Below are positions 1 to 9,080 of a stretch of 28,269 bases of DNA, piece by piece. Position numbers and translations under genes: made by a program. Origin of the DNA: a virus; the IMG/VR virus record IMGVR_UViG_3300045997_000008, positions 1 to 28,269 of that record; one strand, given 5' to 3'. The notes beneath the pieces were generated by a model. The model did not search any database and was not told where the DNA came from. It worked only from the letters and a program-made list of their open reading frames with translations. Within the stretch, counting starts at the first letter, position 1; the number at the start of each line of letters is the position of its first letter.

Positions 1-236
1 TGAAGTTCCGTGGAGAGATGATTAACGGTAAACCTGAGTTCAAAGTTTACGTTAACAACCAACAGATTGATGCGTATAGGGATGAGGCTGGTGTGGCTAA
101 GATTAATTCGACACACCGGAAGTGTGGCCTCGGTTTCCAAGCTAATGACCGTGTTCTGGGTCAGTCTACTCCTGGTAGTGTGTCAATGTTCTTGATGAAC
201 GATGCCCGTGCTGCGGGCGCACTGATTGAGGTCTGA
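1..236 (+). CDS. minor tail protein, C-terminal part (cut by window edge)
   Basis: The reading frame is open from base 3 to the TGA at 234-236, so the gene begins before the window; the internal ATG at 18 is unlikely to be the true start. The last ~75 residues match the C-terminus of the protein at 2668-5265: both have a short 'V.G/N.Q.I' strand, then 'RKCGLG' or 'RKCGIG', then a final beta-rich stretch. This looks like the end of a lectin/concanavalin-like beta-sandwich used for adsorption at the tail tip. The stop overlaps the next start (TGATG), so the two are translationally coupled. The family is inferred from the internal paralogy; the binding function is a guess. Confidence 0.7.
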   Translation, partial: KFRGEMINGKPEFKVYVNNQQIDAYRDEAGVAKINSTHRKCGLGFQANDRVLGQSTPGSVSMFLMNDARAAGALIEV

Positions 237-1735
237 TGCCGTGGGTGGCGGGCGGGCACGCTGAACCTGAAGTTCGCTATGCGAAGGGCTGGTGGGCTGT
301 CGATGACAGCCATCCGTTCATAGGTGAAGTGGGCCGGTCTACCGCCACCGGCTGGTTCGCGGTTGGTGTGCCTGTAGTGGCACCGCCACAAAAGGTGTTG
401 GCTGGGGCTGAGGGTTACGGTTCTGGTGTCGGTGTCGAAATCACTGGCATGTGGATTGATGGCGGTAGGCCACCGTTTGGTGGCCTGCCCCCTGGCCCGG
501 ATGAGCCTGACCAGGTTGACGGCGGAACTGTGTCGGCACCTGGCGGTGACATCATTGATGGTGGTGGGGTTGTTCCTGGGTCTGCTGGCCCGTGGACCGC
601 GAAGACCACTGCTGTAGGTGAAGCGGAATCGTCTGGTGATGGTCGGACGATGAAGACGGTGAAGGCTGCCGGTGAGGCTGTCAGTGACGCTGACGGTGTC
701 CTGAAGTACACGGCGAAGATTACCGTGTCCGGTGAAGGTGTCGGTGAAGGTACCGCTACGCTCGCTGAGCAGGGCAGCTTCATTGATGGCGGGCAGCCCG
801 CATACGGCGGGCAGCCGCCTACCCCGCAAGAGCCTGACCAGGTCGATGGCGGTACTGTGGCCTCTACTGGTGGTGAAGGTGTCGATGGTGGTGGCGTGGT
901 CGAAGGCTCCGCTGGCCCGTCTTGGCAGATGACTGACGCTGAGGGTCAGGGTATCGGTATCGGTACCGCGAAGCTGGGTGCGTTCGTGGAGAGGCCGGTG
1001 CAGTACACTACTGCTGCCGGTGACGGGTTCTCGCAGGCTACAGCGACAGCGGTGTGGCGTCGGCTGCCGCACGCGCCGGTTACCACGCACTACACTGCTG
1101 CCGCCACAGTTGTGTACTCTATACCCGACTGGTGCGATGTTGTTGATGTCATCGTGATTGGTGGAGGTGGTGGCGGCTGCCAGGGCAAGACGGTTGTTAC
1201 CGGCCAGGGTGGTACCGCAGGCGAGTGGTCCGCGAGGACGTTGACGAAGGGCATCGACATCCCGCCTGGTATCACCGGGTTGTCTTGCACTGTTGGTGCG
1301 GGTGGGCCTTCCGCCAACAACAACAGCCAACCTAACCCGGCTGGTAACGGCCACAACACCAGCGTCACCGCCGCCGGGGTTCCGAGCACTACAGGTTTAG
1401 CCGGTCTGGGTGGCGGTCACACTGGCAGCCAGCGCGGTGAGGGTGCAGGTAACTTCGTGTGGAACGGCGTCACCTACACAGGCGGCACCGAGGTGAGTGG
1501 GTCACAAGCTGCCCGAGCACCTGGTGGTGGTGGCGTCGGTGGCGGTGCCCTGAACGGGTCAGGTGGTTCCGGCGCGACCGGTGCTGTCTGGCTGGTGGCC
1601 CGACAGATTGAGGGTCAGTCTACCGTCGCAGCCAGCGACGGTTCAGGGTCGGGTACGAAGACACCGACTGACACTACAGGTACCAGCACAGGGACCGGCA
1701 CTGGCACAGGCCATGCTACTAGACCGACTGGGTAA
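236..1735 (+). CDS. glycine-rich minor tail protein
   Basis: 499 residues, ATG overlapping the previous stop. Residues ~73-120 and ~182-230 are an internal duplication (both carry 'IDGG.P..GG.PP', 'EPDQVDGGTV' and 'VDGGG' or 'IDGGG' blocks). Residues ~286-465 form a Gly-rich module ('IPDW..VVDVIVIGGGGGG' through 'GGSGATGAVW') of the type common in actinophage tail-tip proteins. The same module occurs twice more in the protein at 2668-5265. The last ~35 residues are a Ser/Thr/Gly-rich tail. It probably sits at the tail tip or fibre and takes part in host recognition (inference from position and composition). Long antisense frames over this gene are a by-product of GC-biased codon use. Confidence 0.85.
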   Translation: MPWVAGGHAEPEVRYAKGWWAVDDSHPFIGEVGRSTATGWFAVGVPVVAPPQKVLAGAEGYGSGVGVEITGMWIDGGRPPFGGLPPGPDEPDQVDGGTVSAPGGDIIDGGGVVPGSAGPWTAKTTAVGEAESSGDGRTMKTVKAAGEAVSDADGVLKYTAKITVSGEGVGEGTATLAEQGSFIDGGQPAYGGQPPTPQEPDQVDGGTVASTGGEGVDGGGVVEGSAGPSWQMTDAEGQGIGIGTAKLGAFVERPVQYTTAAGDGFSQATATAVWRRLPHAPVTTHYTAAATVVYSIPDWCDVVDVIVIGGGGGGCQGKTVVTGQGGTAGEWSARTLTKGIDIPPGITGLSCTVGAGGPSANNNSQPNPAGNGHNTSVTAAGVPSTTGLAGLGGGHTGSQRGEGAGNFVWNGVTYTGGTEVSGSQAARAPGGGGVGGGALNGSGGSGATGAVWLVARQIEGQSTVAASDGSGSGTKTPTDTTGTSTGTGTGTGHATRPTG

Positions 1736-1753
1736 CAAGGAAAGGAACACACT

Positions 1754-2128
1754 ATGGCTGGTGTAGCAACCGACCAGTTCAAAATCGCCACAGCCGCTGC
1801 GGCTGTGGCACAAGGGGGAGTCATCTCCTTGCACGCATCAGAACCGGATGTGAATGGTTCGGGTGAATTGGGTAACGCCCCGTATGCCCGGAAGACTACT
1901 GTGTGGGGAACCCCGCAGATGGGGTCTGGGGCGCACGCCGGGAAAGCGGAGTCAACGGGTTCGGTGTTGACGTTCGATGTCGCCGCCGGGGACGCCCCTA
2001 CCCATTTCGGTGTGCGTGCCAGCGATGGCACGTTCTTGTGGGGTGACGTGTTGGACCCGCCGTTGGCGGCTCAGCCCACAGCAGGCACGGTGGAGGTCAC
2101 ACCCATCTACCGCTACACCCACAGGTAG
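1754..2128 (+). CDS. small minor tail/fibre protein
   Basis: 124 residues with a good ribosome binding site (AAGGAAAGG, 8 bases before ATG). The pattern 'ISLHASEPDVNGSGELGN.PYAR.TTVWG' near residues 24-53 recalls a widespread actinophage tail-fibre family ('WISLHTADPG...YARQ...W'), and the C-terminus 'GTVEVTPIYRY' is also typical. It lies between two Gly-rich tail proteins and is probably a structural tail component. The family recognition is from memory of the pattern, so the role is moderately supported. Confidence 0.75.
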   Translation: MAGVATDQFKIATAAAAVAQGGVISLHASEPDVNGSGELGNAPYARKTTVWGTPQMGSGAHAGKAESTGSVLTFDVAAGDAPTHFGVRASDGTFLWGDVLDPPLAAQPTAGTVEVTPIYRYTHR

Positions 2129-2131
2129 ACC

Positions 2132-2671
2132 ATGTCCAGAATACTAGGTACGATTCAGCCCCGAAGGGGAAACGCGGACGAGTGGGCTACGGTCAACCCG
2201 ACGCTGGCTCCCGGTGAAGTCGGTTACGAACTGGACACAGGCAGAGTCAAACGCGGCAACGGGCGTGATGACTGGGACACTCTGCCATACCAGGATGCTG
2301 GCGGCGGCGGCGGTGCAGCTACGGCTGCACCGTATGACCTGAACCTGATTGTGTTCGGCAAGGACACTGTGCGTGCCCCTGGCGCTGGCGACAACCCGTT
2401 CGGTGTGCAGCTTCAGCGTGATGTGACGTTCACCTCGTTGACGTTGCGGTGTTTGACCGCTGACGGCTCCGGTTCTGGTGGCGCTATCTTGTTGCGGAAC
2501 GGTTCGGTCGCCCAAGCGGTGACGATGGACTCCGCCCAGCAGGCGGCTGGTATCACCGTCACAGGTTCCTGGCCGTTCCAGGCTGGGGACATTCTGAAAG
2601 TGCAGTTATCGTCTGTTGGTGCCACTCCTGGGAAGGGGTTGGTGGCTGACCTGGCTGGAGCATCTACATGA
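2132..2671 (+). CDS. tail protein with Mtd-like N-terminal domain
   Basis: 179 residues. Residues ~9-53 ('RRGNADEWATVNP.LAPGEVGYE.DTGR.K.GNG..DWDTLPY') fit the short trimerising domain found at the N-terminus of phage tropism-determinant and fibre proteins (Mtd_N type). After a Gly-rich linker at ~57-62 comes a beta-rich C-terminal domain (~68-179). It is probably a fibre or tip component attached by its N-terminal domain. Its stop overlaps the ATG of the following gene (ATGA). No reverse transcriptase or template repeat is present, so diversity generation is not implied. Confidence 0.8.
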   Translation: MSRILGTIQPRRGNADEWATVNPTLAPGEVGYELDTGRVKRGNGRDDWDTLPYQDAGGGGGAATAAPYDLNLIVFGKDTVRAPGAGDNPFGVQLQRDVTFTSLTLRCLTADGSGSGGAILLRNGSVAQAVTMDSAQQAAGITVTGSWPFQAGDILKVQLSSVGATPGKGLVADLAGAST

Positions 2672-5265
2672 TTCTGGTATCGTCCACACCAGCAGCGAAA
2701 GCTGCTGGTGAACCACCGGTAGGCCCTCCCGCGTTTGAGCCGTTTACTGAAACGAATGTGACGTTCACTAACAAAGCCATCCCTGAGGGGACTGGCGGGG
2801 TGTGGGTCACATTGGTAGGCCCAGGCGCTAACGGTGCGTCAGGCGCATTCGGCGGCACTGGCGTTCGCAAAGGCGGGGCTGGTGGTGCAGGCGGTGCCAA
2901 AGTAGGTCGGGTGTTCATCCCATCTACCGCGCTAGGCTCAACGTACACTGTCACCCACTCTAGTGGGGCTGGTGTGTCGGCACGCTTCCAGTCGGGAAGC
3001 GTGTCCTTGGTGGCTGGTTCGGGAACGAACTTCTCCGCGACAGGCGTAACTGACTGCCCGACAGTAGCAGGCGGCTTGGCGGGCCAGCCAGCATCCACAG
3101 GGTCAGGGACCGGCGGGTCAGGCCAGTCCAGCCTTGGTGGCGGGGCTGGTGGTGGTGCTGGTGGCGGGTTCAATTCGAATGACAACAGCGGCACCGCTGG
3201 TAACGGCGGTATCGGTCAAGGTGGTGGCGGTTCTGGTGGCCGTGGCGGTTCACCAGGCACGGTAGCAGGGAATGCGAAGGGCGCGGCTGGTACCGCTCCC
3301 GGTGGCGGCGGAGGTGGCGGCGGAGCCGTCAACTCCACATCGTCCGGAGCCGCAGGCGGCTCAGGCGGGGCTGGTGCCCCAGGCAAAGTCATCCTCGAAT
3401 GGGTGGCCCCAGCATCAACTGCACCACCTGAGGTGCATGAGCCGGTGCTGACACAGTTCACTGGCGCTGGCGCGTGGACATACCAGGTGCCGGATTGGGC
3501 TGACCGTGTCGATGTCATCCTGCTAGGCGGCGGGGCCGGTGGAGGTGGTGGTGTCGCCGCAGGCATGGCTGGCGACGGCGGTGAAGCGGGCACCTGGCAG
3601 ACCCGCACCCTAGTGCGGGGAACCGACTTCACTACAGCCTCGCTGTCAGGTGAGGTCGGTGCTGGTGGCACTGCTGGTAAGGACAATTCGCTGGCACCTC
3701 CTGGTAACCATGCTGGTCCTGGCGGCGCATCAACATGCACCCAGGCTGGGATGTCGGCTGCTGGTGGGCAGCCGCGAACTGAACAACCTAGGTATGGGTT
3801 TTCACCAGGTAACAGGTTCTTCAATGGTGAAACATACTATGGTGGGGCGCAGCAGAACGCTAACTCCCAGCCAGGTTTGGCCCCTGGTGGTGGCGGTAAT
3901 GGCGGTGATGGCGGCGCATTAATGGGTGACGCTGGTAGTGTCGGCGCACCTGGTGCGGTGTGGATACGGGCGTGGTCAACAGCCCAGGCTGCACAGACAA
4001 CTACCGGCCCCGGTACCGGGACCGGCGGGACTAACCCAAACACTGTCCTAGGCTCCCCGCATGACCCTGAAACGTCACACTTCATGGTGCCAGGTTCATG
4101 GAACTATCATATCCCCGAGTGGTCTAACCGCCTCGACGTGGTGATGGTCGGTGGCGGTGCGGGCGGTTCGGGTGGTGCTGGTGCCACGTTCGGTGGTGCA
4201 GGCGGTCAGGCAGGCGCATGGGCTGGCCGCACACTCGTCAGGGGTACAGATATCACCCCTGAACTGGACACGTTGTCCGGCATGGTGGGTGCGGGCGGGC
4301 CTCACGGCAATGGTGCGGTGACCAGCTTGGCGTCAGACTTCTGGGGCCATGACGGCTCACCTACCACATGCACTGAAGCGGGCCTTGACGCGCACGGCGG
4401 GCATGCTATCGCAGGGTCAGCCGAATATATTGGCGACACCCATGACGGTATCGGTGCAGGCTCATTCATCTGGAATGGTGTCACATACCAAGGTGGCGGT
4501 ACTCAAGGCACCCGTGGTGCTGCTGGTATCCCTCCGGGTGGTGGCGGGTCAGGTGGCGCAGGCCACCTGACACACGGTGACGATGGCGGTTCTGGTGCTG
4601 CTGGCGAGGTGTGGATTCGGGCATGGTACCAACCTGCTGAGGAGTCTACTACCGGGACAGGTACGGGCACAGGTGGAACCACGGAGGCGACTCCGTTCTT
4701 CTTGACCACGTTCGATGACCCGGCGCAGCCTGATTGGCGTCACCGGGCTGGCGCGGCACCCACGATACGGGGCGGCGGGTTCTGCTCGCTGACAGCGAAC
4801 TCTGAAACTGTGGCGGAATGCTTGCACGTCCCTGACGGGGATGATGTTGAGGTGATGTTCCAGATTCAAGCCCTCCATGAGGGTGACGCTGCGTTCATCA
4901 GGTCAAGCGACTTGCACACATTGTATGTGGTGGTGACCACTACTGGTGGGCGGTCATCGTTCGATTTGTATACGCACACTGCGTGGGATATCGGTACCCC
5001 GCTTGGTTCGTCTTCTATCAAGCCGCGTGGCACAAAGCGTGGCACATATCAGTGGGGTGCGCCTCCTATGTGGGGCACTGGCGGTGCCCCAGCTATCATC
5101 CGGGCTGTCGGTTCACTGTACACAGTGACAGTAGACGGCACTCAAATCATTGAGTGGGATGATACTGCTGGTGTTCATCCGGTGGGTGCTACGCAACGTA
5201 AGTGTGGTATCGGTACGAAGTCCAGTTCGCCAGGTATCTTGGCGTACTCTATCAGGAATCTGTAG
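2668..5265 (+). CDS. large glycine-rich minor tail protein, multi-module
   Basis: 865 residues starting at an ATG that overlaps the upstream TGA. Modules: residues ~25-250, a Gly-rich fibre module with long Gly runs; ~259-435 and ~469-655, two copies of the 'WxYQVPDW/YHIPEW...DVV..GGGAGG' module that ends in 'VWIRAW'; ~675-865, a beta-sandwich C-terminal domain matching the partial protein at 1-236. Short Gly/Thr linkers ('TGTGTGG' type) join the modules. It probably forms the tail tip or side fibre and binds the cell envelope (inferred). Repeated modules in two neighbouring genes suggest duplication and shuffling under receptor-driven selection. Confidence 0.85.
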   Translation: MILVSSTPAAKAAGEPPVGPPAFEPFTETNVTFTNKAIPEGTGGVWVTLVGPGANGASGAFGGTGVRKGGAGGAGGAKVGRVFIPSTALGSTYTVTHSSGAGVSARFQSGSVSLVAGSGTNFSATGVTDCPTVAGGLAGQPASTGSGTGGSGQSSLGGGAGGGAGGGFNSNDNSGTAGNGGIGQGGGGSGGRGGSPGTVAGNAKGAAGTAPGGGGGGGGAVNSTSSGAAGGSGGAGAPGKVILEWVAPASTAPPEVHEPVLTQFTGAGAWTYQVPDWADRVDVILLGGGAGGGGGVAAGMAGDGGEAGTWQTRTLVRGTDFTTASLSGEVGAGGTAGKDNSLAPPGNHAGPGGASTCTQAGMSAAGGQPRTEQPRYGFSPGNRFFNGETYYGGAQQNANSQPGLAPGGGGNGGDGGALMGDAGSVGAPGAVWIRAWSTAQAAQTTTGPGTGTGGTNPNTVLGSPHDPETSHFMVPGSWNYHIPEWSNRLDVVMVGGGAGGSGGAGATFGGAGGQAGAWAGRTLVRGTDITPELDTLSGMVGAGGPHGNGAVTSLASDFWGHDGSPTTCTEAGLDAHGGHAIAGSAEYIGDTHDGIGAGSFIWNGVTYQGGGTQGTRGAAGIPPGGGGSGGAGHLTHGDDGGSGAAGEVWIRAWYQPAEESTTGTGTGTGGTTEATPFFLTTFDDPAQPDWRHRAGAAPTIRGGGFCSLTANSETVAECLHVPDGDDVEVMFQIQALHEGDAAFIRSSDLHTLYVVVTTTGGRSSFDLYTHTAWDIGTPLGSSSIKPRGTKRGTYQWGAPPMWGTGGAPAIIRAVGSLYTVTVDGTQIIEWDDTAGVHPVGATQRKCGIGTKSSSPGILAYSIRNL

Positions 5266-5274
5266 GAGGTTTTG

Positions 5275-5427
5275 GTGCCGATCAATACGAAGCATCTGGA
5301 GATGGTGACGTTTCTAACATACCCTAGGGTTTCCCCAGTAGAGGAACGTTCCCAAACAGTAGAGGATGAGTTCCCGAAGTTGATTCGGGAGTTGTACACT
5401 CAGGCTGGCGGTACCCAGGCCCCGTAG
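5275..5427 (+). CDS. 50-residue ORF ending the tail operon
   Basis: GTG start at 5275 preceded by a near-perfect AGGAGGT (5264-5270), which overlaps the stop of the large tail protein. The product begins MPINTKHLEM and is rich in charged residues ('VSPVEERSQTVEDEF'). No family recognised. Its stop TAG sits in the loop of a strong hairpin (5413-5438), so it is the last gene of the rightward late transcript. Similar tiny ORFs often end actinophage tail operons. The start and spacing are convincing; the function is unknown. Confidence 0.65.
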   Translation: MPINTKHLEMVTFLTYPRVSPVEERSQTVEDEFPKLIRELYTQAGGTQAP

Positions 5428-5438
5428 GGGGCCTGGGT
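5413..5438 (+). terminator. hairpin terminator of the tail operon
   Basis: Perfect 11-bp stem ACCCAGGCCCC / GGGGCCTGGGT with loop GTAG, followed on the + strand by a modest T-rich stretch (TTCCTTGTC). It lies between the last rightward gene and the convergent Rpf-like gene. The U-tract is weak, so termination may be incomplete, which would explain a second terminator at 5780. Confidence 0.65.
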
Positions 5439-5444
5439 TCCTTG

Positions 5445-5957
<513 letters not shown>

Positions 5958-5983
<26 letters not shown>

Positions 5984-6308
5984 GCCGTAGCTCCTTGTTC
6001 TCTAGCTCTAGCTCTGCGATCCTGCACTCCCTGGCATCCCGGTCGTAGTCGGCGTTATCCGCCTCATCCAACGCCATGTTCAGGCGACGGACAAGGTCTG
6101 GCAGGCTCCCGTGGATAGCGGTGATGAAGTCAGCGTCTTCATCATGGAAATCTGAAGCTATCCGCTTCTTCGTCCCGTCTTGTGCTACTGAGTAGATGTC
6201 ACACACAGGCGGTACTCCCACTTGTTCGTACATCCAGTAACAGTCGGCTGCCCCTGTGGTCTTCGACCACAACTGGTACAAGTAGTCGAAAAACTCACGG
6301 TCTTCCAT
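5958..6308 (-). CDS. 116-residue protein of unknown function
   Basis: I chose ATG 6308 because GGAGG lies 7 bases upstream; an in-frame ATG at 6326 precedes that ribosome site and is unlikely. The product is acidic and mixed alpha/beta. The C-terminal ~30 residues ('ARECRIAELELENKELRHGL') have a heptad-like pattern that suggests a short coiled coil. It overlaps the next gene by 26 bases. No family recognised. Confidence 0.7.
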
Positions 6309-6450
6309 CAATATCCTCCGGATCAATCACATATGGTGGGTTAGCCAACTGGTGCAACGATTCGGCGATCGAAATCAACGCCCACTTCACACCCAAATAT
6401 GCGTCCGAGTTTCTGGCACGCTCTATCGGGTCACCCCATTCTTTCGCCAT
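6295..6450 (-). CDS. 51-residue ORF coupled to DNA polymerase
   Basis: The ATG at 6450 overlaps the polymerase stop (ATGA), with AAGGAG about 10 bases upstream inside the polymerase gene. The product starts MAKEWGDPIE and contains an amphipathic helix ('WALISIAESLHQL'). It ends inside the start of the following gene. The pattern resembles small 'conserved phage' proteins next to polymerases, but no function is known to me. Confidence 0.65.
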   Translation of the reverse strand: MAKEWGDPIERARNSDAYLGVKWALISIAESLHQLANPPYVIDPEDIDGRP

Positions 6451-8267
6451 CAGGCTAACTCCTTCTCATACAATGAACCCCACGATCGACCGCCGATCGT
6501 GGCATCAGTAGTGATATCCACACGGTCCATGTGGTCGGCCATCAGGCCGGCGATCTTCCCCGCAGCGAACTTGACATGCTGTTCAGGGATGGAGAACAGC
6601 ACCTCATCGTGGATCGGTAGCCGCATATACGGTGTGAACCCAGCGTCATGCAATCGGATCAACGCCCGCCCGGTCACATCACGGGATGTGGATTGGATCA
6701 GGTAGTTGAGTGCCGAGTATGCTTTCTGCTGATCGACGGGGATCATGCGGCCTGTGGGCGTGAAGATCACACCCTTCTTCAGGGCTTCCGCCTGCAACTT
6801 GCGGGACAACACCTGCACACCAGGGTAGGTTTTGTCGAACCCGTCCACCACCCGCTTCGCGGTGACCAGGTCCAGCCCGGTTTGTTCAGCTACAGTCTTT
6901 GCGCCACCTCCGTACACTCTCCCGAAGTTCACGGTCTTCGCATACTTTCTTTCGACCGAGTCCTTGGTGACACCAGGACCGAATGCCGCTTGGGCGGTCA
7001 TCAGATGCAGGTCGGCGTTCTCCGCGAACGCCCGGATCATCGTCTGGTCTTTCGACAGTGCAGCCAACACACGTAGCTCCTGGGCTTGATAGTCCACAGA
7101 CACGATGCGTTGATGCGGGTCGGCCACGAAGCAGTTCCTGATGGAAGCGTTCCCTGCTGGCAGCGTCTGAGCCGGGATACCGGTGATACTCATTCTTGCT
7201 GTGCGGCATTGCAACGGGTTGATACTCGCATGGCAGCGGTCCTTGCTGTCCCTCTGGTCGAGGAACTTTTGTACCCACGTCTTCCTCCACTTCCCCGCCT
7301 TCTTAGCGGTCACTACAGCAGCAGCGAACTCGTCACCCTGCTCCGCCAGACGAGACAACAACTCGTCATTCACTTGGCGTTTACCGGACGGTGTCCGGTT
7401 AGGGATCGTCACACCCCTAGCCTCAAGCACGTCGGCCACCTGGTCGGTGGAGTTGACCGACTCACACCCAAACTTGAGTGCCGTTTCGCAGTTGATCGAC
7501 TCCTCTAACCTGAGCTCGTCGGCCAGCTTCTCCGAGTATTCCACATCCAGCAGGAACCCGGTCCTCTCAATGTAGGCACAGACTTCTGCCAGACGATGCT
7601 CATATTTGATGAGCTTACGGCTTTCGGCCGGCACCCTGCGATCCAACTCATGCAACAAGCGGGACACTAGAATAGTGTCCATGCCAGCATACAGTTGATA
7701 ACCGGGATGGAACAAATCCACCTTCGACCAGATCGTCGCATGTGATGCACCCTTAGTATCAGATGCCAGGGTCTTCATCAGACCCTTCACATTAGCAGCT
7801 ATATCGGCATCAATATATCCTGCCGTCAACTCCTGCAAGGAGTGGCCTTTGCCGCCTTCTTTCACGGCTCGCGGATCGACCAGGTGGGCGAGGATTTTGG
7901 TGTCCACCACTTTCGGCCACACCGTTTCCATTTCGATACTGAGGGTTCGGTCGAGAACCTGTAGGTCGTATGTGGCGTGTTGTAGGACGAGCTTGTCCGC
8001 TTCAGCAATCGCCTCAGCAGCAGCCTCTGCAAACGGACCACCAAGTTCGACAGGTAAGACCCACGCCTCGGATGCAGTTCCAAACTGTACGAGCCTGAGC
8101 TTGAACCGATCTGAATAGATATCCAGCCCGGTTGTTTCAGTATCGAGTCCCAACGTTCCTGCTCTATTTGCCACAATGAACTGTCGGAATCCATCCAAGT
8201 CCTCCACGGTTTCCACGGTGTTGATGGTGACCGGGTCGCCGGCCACCTCATGTTGGAATGTTCTCAT
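6450..8267 (-). CDS. DNA polymerase I (family A) with 3'-5' exonuclease
   Basis: 605 residues, ATG with GAGGAG upstream. Residues ~30-210 form a DnaQ-type proofreading domain: 'LDTETTG' (D42, E44), 'LQHATYDLQVL' near 105, 'YAGMDT' near 195. The polymerase domain has motif A ('VDYQAQELRVLA', ~390), motif B ('RKYAKTVNFGRVYGG', ~437) and motif C ('IHDEVLF', ~551). There is no 5'-3' exonuclease domain, as usual for actinophage replicative polymerases. It replicates phage DNA with the primase and helicase encoded upstream in the same leftward operon. Confidence 0.97.
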   Translation of the reverse strand: MRTFQHEVAGDPVTINTVETVEDLDGFRQFIVANRAGTLGLDTETTGLDIYSDRFKLRLVQFGTASEAWVLPVELGGPFAEAAAEAIAEADKLVLQHATYDLQVLDRTLSIEMETVWPKVVDTKILAHLVDPRAVKEGGKGHSLQELTAGYIDADIAANVKGLMKTLASDTKGASHATIWSKVDLFHPGYQLYAGMDTILVSRLLHELDRRVPAESRKLIKYEHRLAEVCAYIERTGFLLDVEYSEKLADELRLEESINCETALKFGCESVNSTDQVADVLEARGVTIPNRTPSGKRQVNDELLSRLAEQGDEFAAAVVTAKKAGKWRKTWVQKFLDQRDSKDRCHASINPLQCRTARMSITGIPAQTLPAGNASIRNCFVADPHQRIVSVDYQAQELRVLAALSKDQTMIRAFAENADLHLMTAQAAFGPGVTKDSVERKYAKTVNFGRVYGGGAKTVAEQTGLDLVTAKRVVDGFDKTYPGVQVLSRKLQAEALKKGVIFTPTGRMIPVDQQKAYSALNYLIQSTSRDVTGRALIRLHDAGFTPYMRLPIHDEVLFSIPEQHVKFAAGKIAGLMADHMDRVDITTDATIGGRSWGSLYEKELA

Positions 8268-8297
8268 GTTCTCTCCTCTGCGAATCGTCTGATTCGT

Positions 8298-8513
8298 TTA
8301 ATGCGTTTTGACTGGTTCACGCTCCTCAGCGTGTACCGGCGGGCCACCTGGGGCTTCTGTGACTGTGTAGTAGGCGACGAAAGGCCAGTAGAACGCCAGG
8401 TAGTTCCCTGTTTCGCCGCGTATGATCAGCGAATTGGAGATGGGGTCGAACTCTATCTCACCCCATGCCCGGATCGGCTCACCGGTTTGCATGTAGACAG
8501 TTGTGATCTTCAA
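8298..8513 (-). CDS. 71-residue protein of unknown function
   Basis: TTG start at 8513 preceded by GGAGGAGG with 6-base spacing. The N-terminal half is beta-rich ('MKITTVYMQTGEPIRAWGEI', 'SLIIRGETGNYLAF'), suggesting a small beta-barrel or sheet. The C-terminus is Pro/Glu-rich. It lies between polymerase and the gene at 8570, downstream of a strong hairpin (8533-8558). No family recognised. Confidence 0.65.
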   Translation of the reverse strand: MKITTVYMQTGEPIRAWGEIEFDPISNSLIIRGETGNYLAFYWPFVAYYTVTEAPGGPPVHAEEREPVKTH

Positions 8514-8532
8514 GGTTCCTCCTCCGGGGTTG

Positions 8533-8558
8533 GGGGGAGGGGCCGAAGCCCCTCCCCC
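8533..8558 (-). terminator. strong intergenic hairpin with UUCG loop
   Basis: Perfect 11-bp stem GGGGGAGGGGC / GCCCCTCCCCC. On the minus-strand transcript the loop is TTCG closed by C-G, a very stable tetraloop. No U-tract follows, so it may pause transcription, protect an mRNA 3' end or separate expression levels of its neighbours rather than terminate fully. Confidence 0.45.
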
Positions 8559-8569
8559 GCCAGCAGATG

Positions 8570-9070
8570 TTACAGCCAGACCGGGCTGAGTCCGGGCTGG
8601 TCACGCGGAGGCATCCACGCCTTCCACGGCTTCCCCGTCTTACCGACACCCTCCTTGTACGTCCAGTCAGGACCAGGCGCACCAGGAGGTGGGGTAGGGG
8701 CACCAGGTCGCTGCGGTGCCGCAGCGGACTTGGCGGGGGCCAGGGCGGTGAACTCCTGGCTGGTTTCCGCCACCTTCTCGAACAGCTTACCCAGCAGCGG
8801 ATCGGAAGCGGTCTCGTAGGCGTCCTCCAGGTCACGGGCATGAACCACAACCCACGGCGCGTCGAACCCTGCACCACCCTTGAACGTCAAGGTGATACCC
8901 TCATTGTTGGTGTTGTCAGCCACAGGCTGAACCTCCTCTTTCTTCACTGTCGCCAGCTTCTTGCTGGCGGTCTTCTTGGCCGGCACGGGTGTGTCGGTCG
9001 GATTCGGAGCGTTCCCATAACGGGTAGCTTCCTCGTCGGGCGCATCCTCAAACGGATCAGGCTGCGTCAT
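8570..9070 (-). CDS. conserved phage protein, possible ssDNA-binding/replication accessory
   Basis: 166 residues. I chose ATG 9070, which has AGGAGG 5 bases upstream, over a start 16 codons earlier. Residues 1-70 are low-complexity, acidic then Lys-rich. Residues ~57-105 form a compact domain ('ITLTFKGGAGFDAPWVVVHA', then a helical 'ASDPLLGKLFEKVAE'). The C-terminal half is Pro/Ala/Gly-rich and ends in 'W.AWMPPRDQPG'. Comparable proteins occur beside recombination and replication genes of many actinophages, and an ssDNA-related role is a guess. It sits between polymerase and ribonucleotide reductase. Confidence 0.75.
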   Translation of the reverse strand: MTQPDPFEDAPDEEATRYGNAPNPTDTPVPAKKTASKKLATVKKEEVQPVADNTNNEGITLTFKGGAGFDAPWVVVHARDLEDAYETASDPLLGKLFEKVAETSQEFTALAPAKSAAAPQRPGAPTPPPGAPGPDWTYKEGVGKTGKPWKAWMPPRDQPGLSPVWL

Positions 9071-9080
9071 ATTTCCTCCT

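Noticed and set aside
161-1354. Long minus-strand frame opposite the Gly-rich tail protein (397 codons)
   Set aside because: It is antisense to a well supported + gene, has no ribosome site and its translation is low-complexity Thr/Arg/His text typical of frames opposite GC-rich coding DNA.
2132-2671. Diversity-generating retroelement suggested by the Mtd-like N-terminal domain
   Set aside because: No reverse transcriptase, template repeat or adenine-rich variable repeat is visible in the window; only the attachment domain is shared.
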